Assembly: GCA_039889245.1 (NCBI GenBank)
Contig: JAZGVH010000002.1
Span: forward strand, 2,232,001-2,296,000
Reading direction: 5' to 3'
DNA: 64,000 bases
Source of the DNA: Dermatophilaceae bacterium Soc4.6
GTDB taxonomy: Bacteria; Actinomycetota; Actinomycetes; Actinomycetales; Dermatophilaceae
The position numbers and the translations under genes were made by a program. This document shows, piece after piece, positions 9,358 to 16,573 of this stretch (within the stretch, counting starts at the first letter, position 1; each line of letters starts with the position of its first letter). The notes beneath the pieces are model-generated. The model ran no database searches and was not told where the DNA came from. It saw only the letters and a program-made list of their open reading frames with translations.

Positions 9358-9373
9358 TCGAACACGTGTTCGA
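9358..9373. promoter_or_regulatory. LexA (SOS) box
   Basis: The 16-bp perfect palindrome TCGAACACGTGTTCGA matches the actinobacterial SOS box form TCGAAC-N4-GTTCGA. It lies directly before the start of a DUF222 (13E12-like) gene. Members of that family in mycobacteria are known to carry LexA boxes in the same place. Confidence 0.85.
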
Positions 9374-9377
9374 GTGA

Positions 9378-10260
9378 GTGGAGGTGACGGCAGCGGTGAC
9401 GGAGGGTTCCGTGTCACCGCTGTCGCTGGTGTCCGCGCTCGGAGACCTCACGGACCCGGCCGTGCTCGGGCTGGACGAGCAGGAGGCGTTGGCGGTCGTC
9501 GAGATCGTCGAGCGGGCCACGGCCGCGTTGTCCGCGGTGTCGGTGCTCGCGATGGTGGCGTTCGTGCGGCGGTCCGCGGAGCGGCTGGCCGTCGAGCAGG
9601 AGCAGCAGCGTCAGCTGGGCCAGCTGGGCCAGGGCGGTCAGGGCGGTCAGGGGGGTCAGGGGGGTCAGGGGGGCCCGGGGGGCCCGGGGGGTCGGCGGCC
9701 GCACCCGGGGGAGACGGCGGCGGAGGTCGCGACCGCGATGCTCGCGCCGGTGGTGCACCTGACCCCGCGCACGATGAGTGCCCGCCTGCACGAGGCGCAC
9801 ACCCTGGTCACCGACCTGCCCGCCACGTTCGCGCTGGTCCGGGGGGGCCGTCTCGACCGGCACCGGGCCGGTGCGGGTCGCTGCGGAGGCCGCGCTCGTC
9901 GACCCACCGTTGCGGGGCGAGTTCGACACCGAGATCACCACCATCTCCGGTCGTGTCCGCACCCCACTGGTCGACCTGACCCCGGGCGGGGTCCACCGCC
10001 GCGCCGCCGGGGTCGCGGCCACGGTCGACCCCGACAGTGCCGCCGCCCGCGCCGCCGCCGCACTCGACGAACGGTTCGTCCGGGTCCGGGCCGGCGCTGA
10101 CCCCGGCGTCACGTCCTGGACGGCGTCGTTGCCGTCGGACACGTCCCTCCAGGCGTGGGCCGCGATCGACGCCCTCGCCAGCCAGTACGCCACCACCACC
10201 CCCGGACTGCGGATCGGTCAGGCCCGCGCCCACGCGATGGCCGACCTCAGCGCGACCCGC
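9378..10260 (+). pseudogene. DUF222 (13E12-type) HNH protein remnant, frameshifted and truncated
   Basis: The N-terminal part (AVLGLDEQEALAVVEIVERA, later HLTPRTMSARLHEAHTLVTD) is a DUF222 domain. Coding shifts frame at a run of seven G at 9841-9847. With six G the sequence would read on as VSTGTGPVRVAAEAALVDP and continue through VDPDSAAARAAAALDERFVR to about 10260. There it meets the 3' end of the opposing ybaK gene, with no HNH nuclease domain left. A collagen-like Gly/Gln repeat is embedded. A LexA box sits just upstream. The start is uncertain among GTG 9378, 9384, 9396 and 9411. These proteins form repetitive families in actinobacteria and are associated with mobility or nuclease activity. 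Confidence 0.75.
9612..9692 (+). repeat. Nine tandem 9-bp units (CAGGGSGGT-like)
   Basis: Nine consecutive 9-bp units start with CAGCTGGGC twice, CAGGGCGGT twice, CAGGGGGGT twice and CAGGGGGGC, then two CCGGGGGGY units. They encode a GQxGQx/GPG run inside the DUF222 pseudogene. Such a G-rich repeat is prone to slippage and may vary in copy number between strains. Confidence 0.9.
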
Positions 10261-10755
10261 TCAGCCGGGCTCCGAGACCTCGTCGTCGGCGATGTCGGCG
10301 ACCTGCGCGTCCAGGGCCCGGACGATGTCATCACCCCGGAGCGTCAGCGCGACGCCGTGCCCACCGGCCCCGAGGCTGACCGTGCGCCCCAGCACTCGGG
10401 TGTCGGCGACGACGGGCCACGCACGGGTGGAGCCGAACGGCGTGATGGTGCCGCGCTCGTAGCCGGTCACCGCCAGCGCGCCGGCGGCATCGGGCATGGA
10501 CAGCCGGTTCTCACCCAGCAGCGCCCGCAGCTTGACCCAGCTGAAGGTCCGGCCGCCGGGCACCAGCACGAAGAGGAAGTCGCCGGCGGCGCGCCGTACG
10601 ACGAGGGTCTTGACGATGTCGTCGGGCGCCACCCCCCGCGCCGCGGCCGCCTCGGCGAGCGACCCGACCCGACCGTGGCGAGTCACGACGTAGGGGATGC
10701 CGCTCGACTCGACCGCTGCCAGCGCTCTCGCCTCGCCTTCGGACTGCTCGACCAT
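10261..10755 (-). CDS. ybaK: YbaK/EbsC-family aminoacyl-tRNA deacylase
   Basis: A 164-residue YbaK/ProX-type protein from ATG 10755 (MVEQSEGEARALAAVES). Features are the VVTRHGRVGSLAEAAAARGV helix, IVKTLVVRR with the conserved lysine, FLFVLVPGGRTFSWVKLRAL, and GYERGTITPFGSTRAWPVV containing the G-x-x-x-P-G/F loop. The family hydrolyses mischarged aminoacyl-tRNAs in trans. Its 3' end abuts the truncated DUF222 gene, so the junction may mark a deletion endpoint. It is divergent from the M20 hydrolase gene with a 23-bp gap between starts. Confidence 0.85.
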   Translation of the reverse strand: MVEQSEGEARALAAVESSGIPYVVTRHGRVGSLAEAAAARGVAPDDIVKTLVVRRAAGDFLFVLVPGGRTFSWVKLRALLGENRLSMPDAAGALAVTGYERGTITPFGSTRAWPVVADTRVLGRTVSLGAGGHGVALTLRGDDIVRALDAQVADIADDEVSEPG

Positions 10756-10778
10756 GACCGACAGCCTAGGTTGGTCTC

Positions 10779-12083
10779 GTGAGCCCCACCCCGACCCCCA
10801 CACCCGTGGCCGGGCCGAGCGTCCGTGCGGCGTTCGACCGCATGTGGGCCGACCTGACCCCACTCGGCCTCGACGCCCGCACGGGGGGCTACCGCCGCTA
10901 TGCCTGGAGTCGTGAGGACGCGACCCTGCGCGAGTGGTTCGCCGGCGAGTGCGTAGCCCGTGGCCTCGAGGTCGTCCCAGACCGGGCGGGCAACCTCTGG
11001 GCCTGGTGGGGCGACCCCGATGCCGTGCGGGCCGACGGGCGCCGCGGTGGCGTGGCCATCGGCTCGCACCTCGACTCGGTGCCGGACGGCGGGGCCTACG
11101 ACGGGCCCCTCGGCGTCGTGTCGGCCCTCGCCGCGGTCGACGCCCTGCGGGCCGCTGGCCTCACCCCCGCCGTGCCGCTGGGGATCGCGTGCTTCGGCGA
11201 CGAGGAGGGCGCGCGCTTCGGCATCGCCTGCGCCGGGTCGCGCATCCTCACCGGCGTCCTCACGACCGACCGGGCGATGGGCCTGCGCGACGCTGGTGGC
11301 ACGACGATGGCCGACGCCCTCCAGTCGTCCGGGCAGGCCCCACTCGGCCCCGATCCCGATGCGCTGCAACGCATCTCGACCTTCGTCGAGCTGCACGTCG
11401 AGCAGGGCCGCGCCCTGGCCGATACCGATCTCCACGACCAGGGCACCAGCGCCGTCGCCGTGGGCTCCGACATCTGGCCGCACGGCCGGTGGCGCCTCGA
11501 CGTGCCCGGTCGCGCCGACCACGCCGGCACCACCCGGCTCGCCGACCGCGACGACGCCATGGTGACGTATGCCGGTCTCGTCCTCGCCGCCCGTCGCCTC
11601 GCCGAGTCGCGTGGCTGCGTCGCGACAACGGGCAAGGTGCTCGTCGCACCGAACGGCATCAACGCGATTCCCTCGTCGGTGACGGGCTGGCTCGACGCCC
11701 GCGGCACCGACGAGGACGCCGTTCGTGCTCTGGTCGCCGACCTCACGGCCGAGGCTGACGCCGTGCGCACCACCGTCACGCAGGAGTCGTGGACCGCCAC
11801 GACCCGCTTCGACACGAGCCTGGTCACGCGTCTGGCCGCCGTGGTCGGGCCCGGCACCCCGGTGCTCGGCACCGGAGCAGGGCACGACGCGGGCGTCCTT
11901 GCACAGCACGGCATACCGGCGGCGATGCTCTTCGTGCGCAACCCCACAGGCATCTCCCACTCGCCCCGTGAGCACGCTGACCCCCACGACTGCCACGCTG
12001 GTGTCGCGGCCCTCGCCCGGGTCGTCGCCGACCTCACCGACGCGAGCACCACGCCACCACTCACCATCGGAGCCCCGGCATGA
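10779..12083 (+). CDS. Allantoate amidohydrolase-like M20 hydrolase in the hut operon
   Basis: A 434-residue M20-family hydrolase of the hydantoinase/carbamoylase group. Metal-ligand motifs are visible: GSHLDSVPDGGAYDGPLGV (His and bridging Asp), FGDEEGARFGIACAGSR (Glu-Glu), ELHVEQGRALADT, and ISHSPREHADPHDC near the end. It starts at GTG 10779 and its stop overlaps hutF by 4 bp. No HutG-type formylglutamate deformylase is present, and this gene sits exactly where one is needed. It is therefore a candidate N-formylglutamate hydrolase, although homology alone would call it allantoate or N-carbamoyl amino acid hydrolase. Confidence 0.85.
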   Translation: MSPTPTPTPVAGPSVRAAFDRMWADLTPLGLDARTGGYRRYAWSREDATLREWFAGECVARGLEVVPDRAGNLWAWWGDPDAVRADGRRGGVAIGSHLDSVPDGGAYDGPLGVVSALAAVDALRAAGLTPAVPLGIACFGDEEGARFGIACAGSRILTGVLTTDRAMGLRDAGGTTMADALQSSGQAPLGPDPDALQRISTFVELHVEQGRALADTDLHDQGTSAVAVGSDIWPHGRWRLDVPGRADHAGTTRLADRDDAMVTYAGLVLAARRLAESRGCVATTGKVLVAPNGINAIPSSVTGWLDARGTDEDAVRALVADLTAEADAVRTTVTQESWTATTRFDTSLVTRLAAVVGPGTPVLGTGAGHDAGVLAQHGIPAAMLFVRNPTGISHSPREHADPHDCHAGVAALARVVADLTDASTTPPLTIGAPA

Positions 12084-13447
12084 CGACGTACTACGCCGCC
12101 CACGCCCTGCTCCCCACCGGCGCTGCTACCGACGTCCGGCTCACGGTCGAGGGCGAGCACATCACCGCGGTCGAGGCCCACGCCCACCTGCGCCACGACG
12201 ACGTCGTGCTGCCCGGCGTGGTGCTGCCCGGGCTGGCCAACACCCACAGCCACGCCTTCCACCGCGCCCTGCGCGGGCGGGTGCAGGCCGGGCGCACCCA
12301 CGAGGGTCACGGCAACTTCTGGACCTGGCGCCAGCAGATGTATGCCGTCGCGACCCGACTGACCCCCGACTCCTACCTCGCGCTCGCCCGCGCCACCTAC
12401 GCCGAGATGGTGCTCTCGGGGACCACGGCGGTCGGTGAGTTCCACTACCTGCACCACACCCCCGTCGGGCGGCCCTACGCCGACCCGAATGCCATGGGTG
12501 AGGCCCTCGCGCAGGCCGCCGCCGACGCGGGCCTGCGGCTGACGCTGCTCGACACGCTCTACCTGACCGGCGGGCTCACCGGCGAGGGGCACGTGCCGCT
12601 CGACGACGCGCAGCGACGCTTCTCCGACGGCTCGGTCGACGCCTGGGCCGAGCGGTCGGCGGCCCGCCGTCAGGGGCTCGGCGCCCGGCCCGGAGTGACC
12701 CTCGGGTCGGCCGTCCACTCGGTGCGCGCCGTCCCGCGCGACGCCCTCGCCGCGGCGGCGCGCGCGGTCGACGCCGTCGACCCCGGCCAGCCCCTGCACG
12801 TGCACCTGTCGGAGCAGCCGGCGGAGAACGTCGCGGCCGCGGTGCACTACGGCCGCACCCCCACGCAGCTGCTCTCCGAGACCGGCATCCTGCGCCCCAG
12901 CCTCACCGCCGTGCACGCGACCCACCTCACCGACGACGACATCACCCTGCTGGCCGACGCCGAGGCGATGGCGTCGTTCTGCCCCACTACCGAGCGCGAC
13001 CTCGCCGACGGCATCGGGCCGGCCCGGGCCCTCGCTGACGCCGGCGTCCACCTGACCCTCGGCTCCGACCAGCACGGCGTCATCGACCCCTTCGAGGAGA
13101 TGCGCGGGCTCGAGATGCACGAGCGCCTCCTCACCGGCGAGCGCTGCCGCTTCACCCCGGAAGAGCTGCTGGAGGCCGCCTCCGCCGACGGCTACCGCAG
13201 CCTCGGCGTGCCCGACGGTGGCGCCCTCGCGGCCGGCCGACTGGCCGACTTCGTCGTCGTGCGTGACGACACCGTGCGCACCGTCGGGGCGCGCCCCTCC
13301 CAGATCCCGTATGCCGCGACCGCCGCCGACGTCGCCACCGTCGTCGTCGGCGGGCACGTGGTCGTCGAGCGAGGCGAGCACGTGCGGCTCGGGCCCATCG
13401 CACCGCTCTTCCGCGATGCCTTCGACCTCCTGCGGGAGGCCGGGTGA
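12080..13447 (+). CDS. hutF: Formimidoylglutamate deiminase
   Basis: A 455-residue amidohydrolase that would convert N-formimidoylglutamate to N-formylglutamate and ammonia. Signatures are [20 protein letters not shown] (metal-binding His pair), [44 protein letters not shown], and [20 protein letters not shown] with the catalytic Asp. Length and motif order match HutF. ATG 12080 overlaps the preceding stop by 4 bp and its own stop overlaps hutI by 4 bp, so translation is coupled across the set. Confidence 0.92.
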   Translation: MTTYYAAHALLPTGAATDVRLTVEGEHITAVEAHAHLRHDDVVLPGVVLPGLANTHSHAFHRALRGRVQAGRTHEGHGNFWTWRQQMYAVATRLTPDSYLALARATYAEMVLSGTTAVGEFHYLHHTPVGRPYADPNAMGEALAQAAADAGLRLTLLDTLYLTGGLTGEGHVPLDDAQRRFSDGSVDAWAERSAARRQGLGARPGVTLGSAVHSVRAVPRDALAAAARAVDAVDPGQPLHVHLSEQPAENVAAAVHYGRTPTQLLSETGILRPSLTAVHATHLTDDDITLLADAEAMASFCPTTERDLADGIGPARALADAGVHLTLGSDQHGVIDPFEEMRGLEMHERLLTGERCRFTPEELLEAASADGYRSLGVPDGGALAAGRLADFVVVRDDTVRTVGARPSQIPYAATAADVATVVVGGHVVVERGEHVRLGPIAPLFRDAFDLLREAG

Positions 13448-14679
13448 GCCTCCTCGTCACCGGGATCGGCGAGCTGTCGACCCTGACCACCGCCGACGAC
13501 GACGCTGCTGCCGAGGTCGAGGGGATCGACCACGGCGACGGGCTCGGCCAGCTGCACGGTGGCGCCGTGGTGCTCGACGACGAGGGCCGTGTGGAGTGGG
13601 TCGGTCTCAGCAGTGCTGCCCCGCAAGCAGATCGGCAGATCGACGTCGGTGGCCGGGCGGTGGTCCCCGCCTTCGTCGACACCCACACGCACCTGGTCTT
13701 CGCGGGCGAGCGCAGCGGTGAGTTCGCCGCACGGATGACGGGCACGGCATACGACGGGGGTGGGATCGCGACGACGGTGGCCGCGACCGCGGCCGCGACC
13801 GACGACGAGCTGCGTGCGCTGCTCGCGGCGCGGGTCACCGAGATGCGCGCGCAGGGCACCGGGACGATCGAGGTCAAGTCCGGCTACGGGCTCGACGTCG
13901 CGGCCGAGACCCGGCTGCTGCGGCTGGCCGCCGAAGTCACCCCCGAGGTCACCTTCCTCGGGGCGCACGTGGTGCCCCCGGCCTACCGCAGCCACCGGGC
14001 CGACTACGTGGCCGTGGTGACCGGAGCGATGCTGGCGGCCGCGGCGCCCTACGCCCGGTGGGTCGACGTCTTCTGCGAGCCCGGCAGCTCGCACGCCTTC
14101 GACGGGGACGAGGCCCGCGTGGTGCTGGAGGCGGGCCGGGCCGCGGGCCTCGGCCTGCGCGTGCACGGCAACCAGCTGGGGCCGGGGCCCGGCGTGCGGC
14201 TGGCGGTCGAGCTGGGGGCGGCGAGCGTCGACCACTGCACCCACCTCGAGCAGGCCGACGTCGACGCACTCGTGGGCGCGTCCGCGACCACCGTCGCGAC
14301 GCTCCTGCCGGGGGTGGAGTTCTCGACGCGCTCGCCCTACCCCGACGGTCGCGGCCTGCTCGATGCGGGCGTGTCCGTGGCGATCGCCACCGACTGCAAC
14401 CCCGGCACCTGCTACTCGTCGTCGATGCCCTTCGCCATCGCCCTCGCCGTGCGCGAGATGCACCTCACCCCCGCTGAGGCGCTGCGGGCGGCCACCGCCG
14501 GCGCCGCCAGGGCGCTGCGTCGTAGTGACGTGGGTCGGATCCGCGTGGGCAGCCGGCCGGGCCTGACGGTCATCGACGCCCCGTCGCACACCCACCTGGC
14601 ATATCGTCCTGGGGTGCCCCTCGCCCGACTGATCGACGCCAGCCTGCCCGCCGCCGCATCCGTGCGAGACCTCGCGTGA
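13444..14679 (+). CDS. hutI: Imidazolonepropionase
   Basis: A 411-residue amidohydrolase that opens the imidazolone ring to give formimidoylglutamate. Motifs are [20 protein letters not shown] (metal and substrate ligands), [62 protein letters not shown] and [20 protein letters not shown]. The GTG start at 13444 overlaps hutF, and its stop overlaps hutD. The length matches HutI proteins. Together with hutF and the M20 hydrolase it forms the lower half of the pathway to glutamate. Confidence 0.95.
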   Translation: MSLLVTGIGELSTLTTADDDAAAEVEGIDHGDGLGQLHGGAVVLDDEGRVEWVGLSSAAPQADRQIDVGGRAVVPAFVDTHTHLVFAGERSGEFAARMTGTAYDGGGIATTVAATAAATDDELRALLAARVTEMRAQGTGTIEVKSGYGLDVAAETRLLRLAAEVTPEVTFLGAHVVPPAYRSHRADYVAVVTGAMLAAAAPYARWVDVFCEPGSSHAFDGDEARVVLEAGRAAGLGLRVHGNQLGPGPGVRLAVELGAASVDHCTHLEQADVDALVGASATTVATLLPGVEFSTRSPYPDGRGLLDAGVSVAIATDCNPGTCYSSSMPFAIALAVREMHLTPAEALRAATAGAARALRRSDVGRIRVGSRPGLTVIDAPSHTHLAYRPGVPLARLIDASLPAAASVRDLA

Positions 14680-15278
14680 ACGGCGAGCCCACCGACCGCC
14701 TCGGACTGGTCCGCTTCTCCGACCGCCCGGCGGTGCCCTGGCGCAACGGTCGCGGCTCGACCCGCGAGCTGGCCAAGCGCCTGCTCGGGGTGGTGGGACC
14801 TGACTTCGTCTGGCGGATCAGCGTGGCCGAGGTGACCGAGGACGCAGAGTTCTCGACCTTCCCCGGGGTCGAGCGCACGATCGTGCCGATCTGGGGCCAG
14901 GGTGTCGGTGTCGACGTCGACGGAGCCCACAGCCAGGTCGGCCTCTTCGAGACGTTCGCGTTCTCGGGGGAGGCGCAGACGTGCGCGCAGCCGCTCGGTG
15001 GACCGTCACGGGTCCTCAACGTCATGACCAAGAGGAGCCGGATGGTGGCGAACGTCAAGGTCGTCGACCTCGGCGCCGGCTCGGTGAGCATCGCCGGGGC
15101 CACCAGCCTGGTTCAGCTGACGGGGTGGGCCACTGTCACCGAGTCCCGCGGCGAGAGCGCCACGCTCGACCCGCTCGACGCCCTCGTGCCCCGTCAGCGG
15201 GTGCGGGTCGTGCACGGCACCGGCCTCGCCGCCGTCGTGGCCATGACGAACTACCGCGCCTTCCACGACGCGGGCTGA
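14676..15278 (+). CDS. hutD: HutD-family protein
   Basis: A 200-residue cupin-like protein of the HutD family. [20 protein letters not shown] at the N-terminus and [20 protein letters not shown] followed by ERTIVPI are characteristic. HutD proteins are encoded in many hut operons; in Pseudomonas a role in limiting the upper level of hut activity has been proposed, but the mechanism is unsettled. The GTG start overlaps hutI by 4 bp, making this the last gene of the M20/hutF/hutI/hutD unit. Confidence 0.88.
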   Translation: MNGEPTDRLGLVRFSDRPAVPWRNGRGSTRELAKRLLGVVGPDFVWRISVAEVTEDAEFSTFPGVERTIVPIWGQGVGVDVDGAHSQVGLFETFAFSGEAQTCAQPLGGPSRVLNVMTKRSRMVANVKVVDLGAGSVSIAGATSLVQLTGWATVTESRGESATLDPLDALVPRQRVRVVHGTGLAAVVAMTNYRAFHDAG

Positions 15279-15303
15279 GTCACGACCCTCACCTGGCGGT
15301 GGG

Positions 15304-15585
15304 TCAGCGCTTCCCGACGAGCGCGGCGGGGCGGTGGCCGGACGACTTCTCGTAGTACTGCGAGGCCTTGCGCTGCGCGGCGACCCGGGCCGCCTCCACG
15401 GCGAAGCCGGTGATGGCGGCGAAGAGCAGCGCCTCCCTCCACGACACGTCATCGGTGTTCAGCGGGTCGTTGGGCGCATCCTTGCCGGACACGACCTTCC
15501 AGCACCGGCTGACCACCTTGTTCGCCACCGAGCCCGCGAGCACCGCGGCCCCCGTGCCGAGCAGCTTCCACGCCATCGGACCCAT
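15304..15585 (-). CDS. DUF4235 family small membrane protein
   Basis: A 93-residue protein from ATG 15585, which has an excellent AAGGAGA ribosome site 7 nt upstream. The pattern MAWKLLGTGAAVLAGSVANK, then VSWREALLFAAITGFAVEAA and a basic tail (QRKASQYYEKSSGHRPAAL), is typical of DUF4235 proteins. It has two short hydrophobic segments around residues 5-22 and 50-68. Function is unknown. It is convergent with hutD and divergent from the thiamine-transport genes. Confidence 0.8.
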   Translation of the reverse strand: MGPMAWKLLGTGAAVLAGSVANKVVSRCWKVVSGKDAPNDPLNTDDVSWREALLFAAITGFAVEAARVAAQRKASQYYEKSSGHRPAALVGKR

Positions 15586-15683
15586 TGCGTCGTCTCCTTC
15601 TCGTGCTCGGCGGACCTTCTGAGGAACAACTCTTCCACATGGTCCGGAGGCGTGCCGACAGGGTAGAGTCAGCAGTACTGAAC

Positions 15684-15765
15684 GACAGGGGAGCGCCACG
15701 GCGCTGAGAGTGCGGTCCGCCGCAGACCCTCGAACCTGCTCCGGCTAGCACCGGCGAAGGGAGTC
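15684..15765 (+). promoter_or_regulatory. TPP riboswitch (THI element)
   Basis: The conserved TPP core is present in order: CAGGGGAGCGCC, CTGAGA (15704-15709), ACCCTCGAACCTG (from 15726), CCGGCTAGCACCGGCGAAGGG, closed by GAC/GTC at the ends. About 80 nt downstream, TGCTCCC (15781-15787) is complementary to GGGAGCA (15846-15852), which contains the ribosome-binding site of the next gene. This suggests translational control by sequestration. It controls an ECF thiamine-type transporter. Confidence 0.92.
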
Positions 15766-15858
15766 GAGCAATCTCAGGTGTGCTCCCGGACTACGCGACC
15801 CGTAGGCCGGGGGACCACCTCCCCGAGGAATCCAACCGGACCCTTGGGAGCAGACACC

Positions 15859-16542
15859 ATGAGCATCACCGACAGCACCAGCGACAGCGCCGACAGCACC
15901 ACCGCCGGCGAGAGCACCAACAGCCACCTGGCCCCCACCATCCGCGCGACCGGCGCCCTGAGGCGATGGCGCACCATCGACCTGCTGACCTGCGCCTTCC
16001 TCGGCGTCGCGTTCGGCGTGGCCTACTGGGCGTGGTCCCTCGCCTACCAGGGGCCGTCCACGGCCCTGGCCACTGTCTTCCCGCCGCTGCAGGGCATCAC
16101 GGGCGCCCCGTGGCTGATGGCGGGGGTGGTCGGTGGGCTCGTCGTCCGTCGCCCCGGCGCCGCCCTCTTCTGCGAGCTCATCGCCGCCGTCGTCGAGGCC
16201 CTCGTCGGCAGCCAGTGGGGCATCTCCGCGGTCTACTCCGGCCTGCTCCAGGGCGCCGGCGCCGAGCTGGCGTTCCTGCTCCTCGGCTACGCCTCGTTCG
16301 GGATCCGCGCGGCAGTGCTGGCCGGGGCCCTCTCGGCCCCGTTCGAGGCGGTCTACGAGTGGTATGCCTACTGGACCGACTGGGGCCTGGGCTACAAGGT
16401 CGCCTACCTGGTGATCCTGACCGCATCGGGCGCCGTCGTCGCCGGCGGGCTGGGCTGGCTCCTGACCCGCGGGCTCGCGAGGGCCGGCGCACTCAACGCC
16501 TTCCCCGTGGGGCAGGAGCAGCGCGAGGCCGGGGCGGTCTGA
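15859..16542 (+). CDS. ykoE: ECF transporter S component, YkoE-type (thiamine or precursor)
   Basis: A 227-residue membrane protein starting at ATG 15859 with GGGAG 8 nt upstream. After a Ser/Thr-rich N-terminus come about five to six hydrophobic segments. YkoE-family landmarks are TIDLLTCAFLGVAFGVAYWA, FPPLQGITGAPWLMAGVVGG, GSQWGISAVYSGLLQGAGAE and FEAVYEWYAYWTDW. YkoE binds thiamine or its pyrimidine moiety and works with YkoD/YkoC. Placement behind a TPP riboswitch supports thiamine salvage. The 32-bp gap to the next gene indicates an operon. Confidence 0.9.
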   Translation: MSITDSTSDSADSTTAGESTNSHLAPTIRATGALRRWRTIDLLTCAFLGVAFGVAYWAWSLAYQGPSTALATVFPPLQGITGAPWLMAGVVGGLVVRRPGAALFCELIAAVVEALVGSQWGISAVYSGLLQGAGAELAFLLLGYASFGIRAAVLAGALSAPFEAVYEWYAYWTDWGLGYKVAYLVILTASGAVVAGGLGWLLTRGLARAGALNAFPVGQEQREAGAV

Positions 16543-16573
16543 GCTGACCACCTGGCCCCGACACCCCACCGGG

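Noticed and set aside
9612-9692. Regular 9-bp repeats considered as a CRISPR-like array
   Set aside because: There are no spacers and no cas genes; the units are contiguous, keep the reading frame and encode a Gly/Gln run.
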